Positions 21,597 through 31,726 of a stretch of 64,000 bases of DNA are shown in pieces. The notes beneath the pieces are model-generated. The model searched no databases. It had not been told where the DNA came from and saw only the letters and a program-made list of their open reading frames with translations. Source of the stretch: Steinernema hermaphroditum (lineage: Eukaryota > Nematoda > Chromadorea > Rhabditida > Steinernematidae); the NCBI GenBank assembly GCA_030435675.1, contig CM059622.1:2852001-2916000 (forward strand), given 5' to 3'. Made by a program: the position numbers and the translations under genes. Numbering within the stretch: position 1 is the stretch's first letter; the number at the start of each line of letters is the position of its first letter.

Positions 21597-24412
21597 ATGT
21601 CGGAAACAAGCATCTCCGGAAGTCTCCAGTGCAAAGTCACTTCACCGGGACGACAACGTCTCGCTTCGGAAGTCGCGGACATCGGCCAATTCTACTGGTA
21701 AACCCCAGAAGTTCGCTTTCGCGAAAATCGACGTTTCAGGTGGACAGATGTGTGCCTCAACTACGATCCTAAACTCGTCGAATCCGAGAGAAAACCGACG
21801 ATCCAAGTGGACCTGTACTGCGACGTGAAGAAGCCGTCGGACAGTCCCGTCTACTCACTATGGCACTGCACGGCCAGCCTGGACGTTGTGGTCGCGTCGC
21901 CGAATCCGCACAACAACTGCTCGATGACCGTTGGTCGACGACCGCGTTTTTTAATCTAACATCGGAATGCACAGGTGCTCACCTCGTTCGGCAGCAATAT
22001 CGTCAAGAAGTTCGCAACGATCATCTTCGACGGCAGATCGATGCCTGCGCTCAGTGAGCTCAGATTTCCTGATGAGAGCATCAACATTTCCATTGACGTT
22101 CAAATCATTAGGTAAGAGGAGCAGAGCATCAGAGCACGTCACATCATAGAACAGAAGATAATCCGTTCAGAAACTAGGAAAGCGGAAAATTGAGGAACCC
22201 TTTTCTTTTACTTTTCCGGTCTTCTTTTAAAAATGGCACTCAATGTGACAACGTGACAGGGTAGTACTGTAAACCAGAATCGATCTTATGTGATTTTAAT
22301 CGATCTCCCATAAAGTCAACAAGATGCCTCCTCATCTGAGAAGAGCGCACTTTGCAATGTCCCGAATGAACCATCTGTTGACCAAGATTAAGAGCTTGGC
22401 CTGGCTATCCGAAATCCGGCACAGTCTTAGGAACACTCTGCCATCTTTAACATCAACCTTAGTTCAGGCTCCCTATCTTACTGAAAACCTATTGTGGGCT
22501 TTAATCACATCACAGCATGTCACTTTATTAGTCTCTTTTAACTTAAATTGATCATAACAAGACGATACAAAGAAGTTGAGGTAGAGCTCATAGTGCGTGA
22601 TCACAGTATTTCGCCCTAGCCTTAACCTATGATCATCTAACAACATCAATAATTTCACTTTATATCACATCAACAGGTGTACAACTCCTCTCCCCATTAG
22701 TTATTTACAACCTGTGATGACTAAAATAAAAGGAATTTGCTCCCAAAAACACCCATCAAAATAGCCACCATATGGCTAAGGCAAGTGTCGATCTGTGGCA
22801 CCCATGACAGATGACTTCTTCGTATCTTAACCAGAAGATAAACGTTACAAAATGAGTCCTTTGACAGGTGGTAAACAACTCAAAAGCCTGTAGAGTGATG
22901 CAATGTTTGTGTAAAGAAGGGATTCCGGAATCATTTAAAATTTTGAATAGACATAAGATTAGATCAACCACATGTTTTGACTAGTGCATTTAGTGCGATC
23001 AAAACAAATCGGACTCAAAACAAGGAGAGTGGGCAAATATTTTTCGAGAAATGGGATTTGACGAGTGGGATGAATGGTTGGGATAAGTGAAGAGAAGGGG
23101 ATGAGGGGGTGAGGATTTGAGATATAAAAAGAAAGCGAAAATTAGGTGTATTATTCCATAATCTTTACATTTTTTAATACAGCTTTGGGCCTTTTATCTG
23201 GTATCTGGATCGTATTGGGCACATCTTTCATTATCTACCATTATTAGCCTTTTGAGGACTTTTTGAAATCAGAACCCCTATCCATTTCAGCAACCTTTCT
23301 TCAAGATATCTTTCAGAAGCACTGCCATTCCTCTCGAAAAGGATCGCAATGACATGATTCTATCCTGTAAAGACGCTGCAAAATTCCAAGTCGCCGAAGG
23401 GAAGACCCGACCTAACCTCTGGCTTTCCAAGGCGGTAGGTTTTGGATATCAATGAGCACTCCTCGAACGGACAGTTTTGTAGATTCTGAGCAGAAACTCG
23501 CCCGTTTTCGCTGCCATGTTCGACGACGATTTCCGCGAGAAAACCACAAATCTTCACGTCATCAACGACACAACTTTGGAAGAGTTCCTCAGATTCATCG
23601 CGCTGATGTATCCAGTGAAGTACGAGTTTGTCGGTAGGTCGTTTCTCTTCAAAGACTTCTTTAAGGATAAGTTGATCCTCACCACTAGGGTCAATCGATA
23701 ACTCATGACTGATTTCGACAGGAGTGACAAAGTTTATCTTGTGACGCGGGCAAAAATCAAACAATTGCATTGAGTCACTCAAGAGGGAGACATGTGGCAA
23801 GGGCACGCAATAAAAGTCATGTGGATCGTTGGTGTTGAAACAGTGAGATAGATTGAACGTCTGGCAAAGTAGAACATGAGGAAGACAGTTCAAGAAACAG
23901 GTGTCAAGTAGGCCGATCGGAAGATGATGGTGGAAGAGACTCAGAGAATGTCCGCTATGATAAGATCAACCTACTTAACACCTAGGGACCGCATGGAAAC
24001 GACCCATAGGATAATAGGATGGGGATCTCACTTCGAACCACATCCTGAACCTTCTAAAGGCAGTGTTTACATCTCATTTCTTGTTCCAGACACCACCCTT
24101 CCTGCTGTTCTTCGCCTGGCCGACATGTACCAATGCACGTACGTCATCTCCCGTTGCGAACAGTTCCTTCGATCCGACGAGTCGAAGTTCATGGCTCCCA
24201 TGACCAAATTCGCCATCGCCGACGAGTTCAACCTTGCTGACGATGTTCGCGACGAGATCGTCAAGAAGATCCCAATTGAGGAGTTGAAGAAGGTCGTCCG
24301 GAGTGGACGCCACCGCGTCTTCTCCGACTACAGTCGCGATATAATCGAACGACAGTTGGCTGCTGAACCGACCATTCGAACGATTCGTGACTCTCTCAAC
24401 GGAAATCAATGA
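21597..24412 (+). CDS. MATH-BTB domain protein
   Basis: Six exons: 21597-21697, 21740-21929, 21975-22111, 23317-23434, 23483-23633 and 24090-24412; 339 aa with consistent phases. Residues about 1-145 are a MATH-like domain (FYWWTDVCLNYDP, SLWHCTASLDV). Residues about 150-250 are a BTB/POZ fold (NDMILSCKD, LWLSKAILSRNSPVFAAMFD, FLRFIALMYP, LRLADMYQCTYVISRCEQFL), followed by a BACK-like helical tail. Such proteins are Cullin-3 substrate adaptors in nematodes and form large fast-evolving families. Intron 2 has a weak donor (GTTGGT) but is needed because reading through hits a stop; introns 1 and 2 are only 42 and 45 bases. Intron 3 is about 1.2 kb. A poly(A) signal lies at 24471-24476. The gene at 55733-57317 shares its BTB exon phases. 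Confidence 0.85.
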
Positions 24413-24534
24413 CTGTATATACAGAAATAACAACTCATGTATAATCTGAATGAATTTCAATATTATTTGGAATAAAATGTTTTTTAACCTGACTGACTGA
24501 CCTTGCCTTCAAGAAGTGGACCTTCTCGGGACGA

Positions 24535-24891
24535 CTAACATCACTGGCACTGATGACTTCTGAGATGACATCTGTGGAAATGAAGTGGAAGAGAAGACTA
24601 TTTAACATGCACATCCTACCAGCAATGACTCATGGATCGAAAATATGGATCCTGAGCAAGTCCACGAAGATGAAACTAGCGGCAGCGCAAAGAAGAAAGA
24701 ATGGTAGTGAATGGCTGTGAGACTTCAGGACCGGAAAACCAGTGATAGGGGGAGGTAGCAAACTAGCGTTGCATAGCTCGACATTAGGCAACCGACCGTT
24801 AGGAACCGAGAATACGCTGGAGAGATGTCATCTGTAGAAATCACTAAGAAGCACTGGCAGTCTGCGAGAAATGAATCGCTTTCATCTTGGC
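24535..24891 (+). mobile_element. RTE-like LINE reverse transcriptase remnant
   Basis: Translation in shifting frames gives the C-terminal end of an RTE-type reverse transcriptase ORF: RRLFNMHILPAMTHGSKIW, then SKSTKMKLAAAQRR, then after a frameshift MAVRLQDRKTSDR, then HWQSARNESLSSWR. These match the familiar order of the RTE C-terminal region. The domain core and endonuclease are absent. It lies just after the poly(A) signal of the MATH-BTB gene. Confidence 0.65.
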
Positions 24892-25359
24892 GGTGACCAC
24901 GGCTAGGTGAAGCCACTCGTGACCATTTGGCCTCATCAGCCGCTGACTTCACATTTAGGGTACAAATAACACTGAAGTTCTGATGGCATAGGCTGCAGAG
25001 TTTTAAAAAGTTAAGTTGGATAAAGGAGAACATAACATCTCCAACTTCGATCGCCAAGAAATTGGTTCATCCACACGTCGATGTCGATCATGGAAGGCCA
25101 TTTAAGAACACAAACTACATATTATCACTATAGGGCTTCGACTTCGGTTATTAGTTATCGGCTATCAGTCGCCAAAACATCGCTTCCCCGTTCATCTTCG
25201 CGAGGTCACACAGTAGACCGCGCGTGATAGCGATAAGCGACATAGCAGAGCATCAGTTTGTGTTCGACATCGAGAACTGTGTTTACGATGTTTCATTCGC
25301 TCCTTAATCACTTTTGCTTTCTGTTTTTAGAGAATCGATTGTTCATCACGAGCTCTGAA

Positions 25360-27617
25360 ATGTCCTCCGCTATTGCCCCTTCTTGTCCTCCCGCAATGGA
25401 GAAACAAACCATAGAATCTACCCAGTTCGGTGTCGAATTTGTGTTGGAGCGCATGCGAAATGTTTCCGGAGACAGTCGGATCACTTCTGCCAATCTAAAT
25501 GGAATCAGTGTTGTTGTAAGCGCATTTAATCTGTGTTCAGAGAAATGTGAATAATTGCAGGATATCACTGGAGGTTCGGCCTTCTTTGCCCGAGTTCTGA
25601 AGGTCTCGTTCGATTGGAACAATCCCGGCATCGAACCCAAGAGTGTTGTTCTCAAGGTGGGTACGCGAAAAAATGGTCAGAAAATTTGGGCGTTTTTCGC
25701 CTTCAAAGCGGTATGCTTGATGTCAAAAACGCCCTGTTTTGCTTTCAAATTTTTACTTTTTCCTGTGTTTTTAGGCCACTGTCTTATCATCCGAATCGCT
25801 TTGAAAATAACAGTCATGAGAAGTCGACAAACAGAAAACAGTCGTGATGTCATGCACTGTTACTGAACTAAACACTAAACGGTTTCGATAGGGTCAAGTG
25901 ATCTGCGTACCTCTTAATTGATTTTCCGTTTTGTGGCGTTAAACTGACAAGATGGTCGCCACCAGTTGACTGATAAGAAAAGAGCACAAAAAATGCAAAA
26001 TGATGTAAGTGATCAATGATCAAATCGCTCCAAAACCTGCACAAAAAGATGACAAATAAACCTACATTTTGCCTAGAAAAAAGGTAGCGAAGGAATAAAT
26101 GCCAAAAAAATGTTCCCAAATGTTTCCCAAATGCCCAATCCAATCAGGCTGAAATTTGGCCATCAAGATTATAAAGATCGTCGACGCTGGCAGAGCTTAA
26201 AGTGCTGAATCAGAGAGCAAAATCACACGATGGATCAGGCTAAAATCAATATAATAAAGTGTATTTTACGACCACAGGCGGCGTTGCGTAACACGCATCC
26301 CATTTTTTTCAGAACAGAAACCAGCAATATTACTTAAAAACCATTGTAAACTGTGAAGTAACCCCGCTGTCGAATCTGTAACTTAAAATTTGAAAACGTT
26401 ACACTACACCGCTAGATATAGAGTTAGATTGAAGAGATTATCTTTAACTTAACCAACAATTTATTTTTATTTTACGATAGTGTTTTAAGGTTCCGCAAGT
26501 TCAAGGAATCGCGTCGAATTCTGAAAATATCACCGATGTTGAGGGGACGAAGGAACGAGAACAGGCATATCTCGAGATGGCTCATCACGTAACACCAAAG
26601 TCATCCATTCCTAACTCACATTCATGTTCAGAGGGAAGTGCAGTTTTACGAGCACTTCGCGAACCAAGACAACGGCCTTCGCCTTCCGGTCTTCTACTAC
26701 GGTTTCGAGTACAGTCGAAATCATGATAAGGGCCTACTGGTAATGGAAGACCTCAGTCGATTCGGGCGGACCATCAACATCTTGCCCGGTCTTAACAATC
26801 CTCAAGTAGAGAACCTCATCGACGCTTTGGCGCGCCTCACAGCTCTTTCCTGGAAAGATCGCTCCTGGTTGGATGTTCTGATTGTGAATCCGCCCGACTT
26901 CCAACAACTGTCGCTTAACATGATGCGTACCTTTTCGCTGGAATTGAAGAAGTTGGACAAGCGCTTTGAACCTCTGGTTAACAAAATGGAACCTTTCTAT
27001 ACCGTCAAATATCACTCACTGTCGCACTACAAGTCTGAGAAATACGGTAAGTTGACATCTCTTTGATATCCTTTTCCTTTTGGCCCCTCCGCTCAACTTG
27101 CTTGACCTCATCTATTCTAGGTTTCCCGGCTGCCCTAGTGCATGGAGATCTTTGGGCGCCGAACATCCTCTGGCGCGTCGACGAAAACGGCAACGTCAGC
27201 AACGAACTGCAGGCGATCATAGATTGGCAGGCTGTTCATGCTGGTACAGAAATGTCGCCTCATCTTCGATAACGTGAACCTTTAGGCAATCCACTCGAAG
27301 ACTTTGGCCGACTAGTCGTTCTGAACACGTCTTCCTCTTACCGTAAGGCCAATCAAAGACGTCTTTTGAATCTGTATATCGCAAAACTTCGAGAATACGG
27401 CGGTGGTGAATCGCCGATCCATGAAGGAAACATCGATGAGGCTTACAAGGCCGCTCTTCCCTACGTGGCAGTGTTTCTGAGCTTCGGCGTACCAATGTAC
27501 TGCAACATGCCGTCGGTGGTGCGGCAGGATCTTGAGCATAAATCTTCAGAGACGGCTGAATTGCTCGACCGCGCTTACACCTTCTTCGAAGAAGTCGTCG
27601 ATGCTTATGAGTTGTGA
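25360..27617 (+). CDS. CHK kinase-like protein (EcKinase-like, 406 aa)
   Basis: Six exons: 25360-25515, 25561-25656, 26490-26588, 26632-27046, 27121-27243 and 27286-27617, all in phase. The catalytic loop VHGDLWAPNILW (His263, Asp265, Asn270) and the metal-binding IIDWQ (Asp290) are those of the CHK/ecdysteroid-kinase-like family (DUF1679 in nematodes), which resembles choline kinases. HAGNPLEDFGRL and the helical C-terminus also fit. The upstream SVVLKVP motif supplies the expected ATP-site lysine region. The substrate is not predictable. TTTTTAG, 30 bases before the ATG, could be a trans-splice acceptor. A poly(A) signal lies at 27644-27649. Length and exon pattern look complete, so I regard it as functional. 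Confidence 0.9.
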
Positions 27618-27675
27618 ATGTGTTTTTCGTTGAAACTTATCATAAATAAATAAAAACATCAGCCCAAAATATTTC

Positions 27676-27747
27676 TGGAGGTATGGGGATTCGAACCCCA
27701 GCCCTCTCGCATGCTAAGCGAGCGCTCTACCCCTGAGCTATACCCCC
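27676..27747 (-). tRNA. tRNA-Ala (AGC), second copy
   Basis: Same 72-base gene as 21344-21415 on the opposite strand. Flanking sequence is also homologous, so this is an inverted duplicate of the Gly/Ala pair. Confidence 0.95.
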
Positions 27748-27842
27748 ATGCGGTTATCTGATCACTCGAGTGGTATTACAACGAGACAGACGGGTCTGTC
27801 TCATTTTGTGAGACATCCGACGCGATGCAAGTGCATTCTGTC

Positions 27843-27880
27843 GCGTCTGTGGTGTAATGGTCTTGGTGTAAGGTCTTGGT
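27843..27880 (+). pseudogene. Truncated tRNA-Gly copy
   Basis: Begins like tRNA-Gly (GCGTCTGTGGTGTAATGGTC), then runs into duplicated TTGGTGTAAGG and GTCTGTGGTGTAAG pieces. Anticodon and T arm are missing. It occupies the place where tRNA-Gly sits in the other copy of the cassette. Confidence 0.8.
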
Positions 27881-28309
27881 GTCTGTGGTGTAAGAATTTC
27901 TTCGTGCGGAAAGATTAGTACTATCGGTACAGACAAAGAAGGAGGAAATTGAGCGTACGAGCACTCTATTGACTGTACAGTACATAACTGAACTCTTCCG
28001 TTATGTTCAATATTCAATCAAATCAATCTATCCCCACCAAACAGGTTAGGCGATTGAGAACGTCACTAAGTTTTTCAGCTTTTCGCCATTTGCACACCTT
28101 CATTGAGAAATGTTTCTTCCAGCGCCTCGTTATTTTCAATCGATAGCTACGATACATAGCAGTTAATATGCGTTCGAAACCACTATTGGAGACCTTCAGT
28201 CACACTATGAGAATCCGTGGGGTAGTTGTGTCCGCCTCGGTTTACTCGTTATTTTTCTCGCGCCATGTTTCTGTATTCTCAATTGTTCGCACAAAATCGG
28301 CACTTTCTT

Positions 28310-29440
28310 GTGGGAAGTGTTTGCAACGCCGCGCTACTCATATTTCTTCTAAGAGGAAGCGCTGACCAACGTTAGATTCAGTCGTCGCCGCTTGCGCTCG
28401 TACAAACGAGGTTTACTGTCATTTAAATGGACGTGATGTCTCGCCGCGATGTTTCTACGCCGCGGAACATGCTCGAAGGTTCTGCGTGCTGCACTAACCA
28501 ATTTCTGTGCTAGATTCTGTTGCGAAATTGTATTTCGCAAGTCGCTCTACTCAAGAAGATGCCGTGGTGTTGCCGTTTCGGGTGTCGATCAATCTGGTCA
28601 TTAACACGCCGTTTTGCTTATTATCCCGAACATCTAGGTTCGCAGAATCGCTGCTGGCTGATCCTTCGTGTTACGCAGGATATAATATCTATCTTTTCCT
28701 TGTTGAAAGCTCGCTTTTGGACACTTTGTTTCCATTTGTTGCTGTTTATCGTGCCGTTTGCGAAGAAATGCGCTCTATCTGGGTGGATTTGGAACGTGAC
28801 ATTGACAATCAACGTCATTACGGGCAGGCAACCCATATAATGATCGATCGTGATAACAAGACACGAACAAAAGGAGTCAGAGCAACCATCTTCGGAGCCA
28901 CATCAGACGGCGAAATTTCCTCCGTTTTCTTTATTTAATCAATAAGTCCAAGCGATGAGTGATTTTTTCAGCTTCAGTCCTTCTCAGTCCTCTTGGCGCT
29001 TTCTCTCTTTTTTACTCGTTTACTGTTTTTTTTTTTTGTCCTGTTTTTCTCGCCGACGCGCTACTCCTATCTACTCGGAGGCAGCGCTGACCAACATTTG
29101 ATGACGCAATCGCCCACGGCGTGTCGGCGCCATTGAAACCAAGACCGTCCGTGCTTTCGTAGTAGGACCACGAAAATTGTTTCAGTTTTGGCCTCTAATT
29201 CAGCCGTTTTGGAAGAAATATTCCGTTGTGCCATAGTGCCGTTTAGGAGGAAACACAGTGCATACTTATCGTATTTAGCATATTTAGCGCTCATCCCGCT
29301 GTGAGATTGAAGAAGTACTTAATGATTGTTATGATGGGTGGTAGTCACAACGTCAGTACAGACGACTGTGGTTTGGCCAGCCATTTTCGGAGCCACAACC
29401 GCTGACGGAATTTCCTTCGGCCCCTTTAAATAATCAATAA
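28310..29440. repeat. Diverged direct duplication
   Basis: Two modules share ends. GCGCTACTCATATTTCTTCT..GGAAGCGCTGACCAAC (about 28330) matches GCGCTACTCCTATCTACTC..GGCAGCGCTGACCAAC (about 29057). CATCTTCGGAGCCACATC (about 28888) matches CATTTTCGGAGCCACAAC (about 29382), both followed by a TTTAATAATCAATAA-like end. Overlapping open frames at 28507-28938 and 28520-28840 lie in the first module, but the second does not preserve them, so I do not call a gene. Confidence 0.5.
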
Positions 29441-29481
29441 TAAACGCGGCTGCGCGCGTTTACGCGCGCTTCGCGCGCGGA

Positions 29482-29757
29482 TAGCCCTGCGGGCGGCAAG
29501 ATTGGTCCTCATGCAAAGGGCTGAAGTTGAGGCCAAAAATCTGTAGCCCTGCGGGCGGCAAGATTGGTGCTCATGCAAAGGGCTGAAGTTGAGGCCAAAA
29601 ATCTGTAGCCCTGCGGGCGGCAAGATTGGTGCTCATGCAAAGGGCTGAAGTTGAGGCCAAAAATCTGTAGCCCTGCGGGCGGCAAGACAGCATAGCCCTG
29701 CGGGCGGCAAGATTGGTGCTCATGGATAGGGCTGAAGTTGGGGCCGAAAACTGTAAA
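29482..29757. repeat. 62-base tandem repeat
   Basis: TAGCCCTGCGGGCGGCAAGA starts at 29482, 29544, 29606, 29668 and 29693. The first three units are exactly 62 bases, the fourth is cut to 25, and the last is diverged. A run of CGCGCG (29450-29480) precedes it. Confidence 0.9.
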
Positions 29758-29884
29758 GTTTCAGGAAACTCGAACCGAAAACACCGCTGGTTACAAAATA
29801 GGAAAAAATCACTCAAAAACAGCAAAAAAAACTCAAAGTCTAGCATCGCCAGAGAGATAGTGGAAGTAGAGCACTACCATCTCA

Positions 29885-29960
29885 ACTGTCTGTGTGGCTC
29901 ATTGCGAACGTTCTCTGTTTGTAAGCGGGCGGTGTCGGGTTCGGTTCCCCTCGGGGTCCT
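29885..29960 (+). mobile_element. tRNA-derived SINE-like head, copy 2
   Basis: CTGTGTGGCTCATTGCGAAC (A-box-like) followed by GTCGGGTTCGGTTCCCC (B-box-like) about 40 bases on, like a Pol III internal promoter. A related fragment is at 9281-9345. The 16-base array starts about 50 bases downstream. Confidence 0.55.
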
Positions 29961-30011
29961 TATTTTGTGTGGGTGTTTCCGCCGTGCGCACGGAAAAACA
30001 CCGGTACCTAT

Positions 30012-30420
30012 CACTTGGGCGCACGTTCACTTGGGCGCACGTTCACTTGGGCGCACGTTCACTTGGGCGCACGTTCACTTGGGCGCACGTTCACTTGGGC
30101 GCACGTTCACTTGGGCGCACGTTCACTTGGGCGCACGTTCACTTGGGCGCACGTTCACTTGGGCGCACGTTCACTTGGGCGCACGTTCACTTGGGCGCAC
30201 GTTCACTTGGGCGCACGTTCACTTGGGCGCACGTTCACTTGGGCGCACGTTCACTTGGGCGCACGTTCACTTGGGCGCACGTTCACTTGGGCGCACGTTC
30301 ACTTGGGCGCACATTTATTTGGGCGCACATTTATTTGGGCGCACATTTATTTGGGCGCACATTTATTTGGGCGCACATTTATTTGGGCGCACATTTATTT
30401 GGGCGCACATTTATTTGGGC
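30012..30420 (+). repeat. 16-base tandem array, left arm
   Basis: About 25 copies of CACTTGGGCGCACGTT. The last seven or so, nearest the centre, are the variant TTATTTGGGCGCACAT. All three forward frames stay open because the unit contains no stop, giving false proteins of HLGARSLGRTFTWA type. Confidence 0.97.
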
Positions 30421-30666
30421 TTCGGGCTCGCTTAAAATCAATAGGCATAGTCTTAAGCCGGAGCCTAAGCCAAGCCTGGATGTTAGGCCAAGCACAAAAA
30501 TGAATAAGGGGCTCGCTTCGCTCGCCCGCAACCTCAAATATCTAGGCATAGTCCTAAGCCGGAGCCTAAGCCAAGCCGGGGTTTGCCTAGGCCATACCTG
30601 GATGCTAGGCTGCACGTAAGATGAATACGTGGCTCGCTTCGCTCGCCCGCAACCTTAAATACATAT
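30421..30666. repeat. Spacer of duplicated AAGCCGGAGC repeats
   Basis: Two diverged copies, about 110 bases apart, of a unit with GTCCTAAGCCGGAGCCTAAG and GGCTCGCTTCGCTCGCCCGC. It separates the two oppositely oriented 16-base arrays. The family also occurs at 8892-8957 and 61545-61600. Confidence 0.75.
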
Positions 30667-31402
30667 GCGCCCAAATGAACGTGCGCCCAAATGAACGTGC
30701 GCCCAAATAAATGTGCGCCCAAGTGAACGTGCGCCCAAGTGAACGTGCGCCCAAGTGAACGTGCGCCCAAGTGAACGTGCGCCCAAGTGAACGTGCGCCC
30801 AAGTGAACGTTGCGCCCAAGTGAACGTGCGCCCAAGTGAACGTGCGCCCAAGTGAACGTCCGCCCAAGTGAACGTTGCGCCCAAGTGAACGTGCGCCCAA
30901 GTGAACGTGCGCCCAAGTGAACGTGCGCCCAAGTGAACGTGCGCCCAAGTGAACGTGCGCCCAAGTGAACGTCCGCCCAAGTGAACGTGCGCCCAAGTGA
31001 ACGTGCGCCCAAGTGAACGTTGCGCCCAAGTGAACGTGCGCCCAAGTGAACGTGCGCCCAAGTGAACGTCCGCCCAAGTGAACGTGCGCCCAAGTGAACG
31101 TGCGCCCAAGTGAACGTGCGCCCAAGTGAACGTGCGCCCAAGTGAACGTGCGCCCAAGTGAACGTGCGCCCAAGTGAACGTGCGCCCAAGTGAACGTGCG
31201 CCCAAGTGAACGTGCGCCCAAGTGAACGTGCGCCCAAGTGAACGTGCGCCCAAGTGAACGTGCGCCCAAGTGAACGTGCGCCCAAGTGAACGTGCGCCCA
31301 AGTGAACGTTGCGCCCAAGTGAACGTGCGCCCAAGTGAACGTGCGCCCAAGTGAACGTGCGCCCAAGTGAACGTTGCGCCCAAGTGAACGTGCGCCCAAG
31401 TG
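30667..31402 (-). repeat. 16-base tandem array, right arm (inverted)
   Basis: About 46 units that are the reverse complement of the left arm (GTGCGCCCAAGTGAAC). A-rich variants (CCAAATGAAC, CCAAATAAAT) sit at the centre-proximal end, mirroring the left arm. Occasional 17-base units carry an extra T, and some have CCGCCC for GCGCCC. The whole forms a very large imperfect palindrome. Confidence 0.97.
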
Positions 31403-31726
31403 TAGTGCTCCGGAAAAACACACACACAGACCAACGGACCCGTCGGTTCTCCATTTATATATAGGGGATTGCAAACGGTGATAGTTTCAAAACTCTTGAT
31501 AGTTTTTCCACTCTTTTATTCCAGTTCAATAATATGCATAGCAAATCTTTGTGTACAACCACGATTTTTTGACAATATGCCGAAAAGATTTGCGAGAATA
31601 AATGAAAAAAATATATGGTTTATTTTCGTTTCTTGCGCGGTGTCCGCTACATTTCTGAACTGATTCACATTTCTAAAAGTTAAACTTTATTTCAGTGATT
31701 AGTAGTTTGTACATCATATCTCCAAC

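Noticed and set aside
28507..28938. 143-codon plus-strand frame
   Set aside because: Lies in a duplicated module whose other copy does not keep the frame; no domain.
29482..29757. CRISPR-like 62-base period
   Set aside because: The whole unit is conserved with no variable spacer; it is a minisatellite.
29713..30619. Long open frames of 178-241 codons through the left 16-base array
   Set aside because: They are forced by a stop-free 16-base unit; three frames give the same repeat peptide, and flanks do not continue as protein.
30012..31402. CRISPR array
   Set aside because: Units are contiguous 16-mers without spacers, and the genome is eukaryotic.
30534..31474. Open frames of 259-306 codons through the right array
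   Set aside because: Same reason as the left array, on the other strand.
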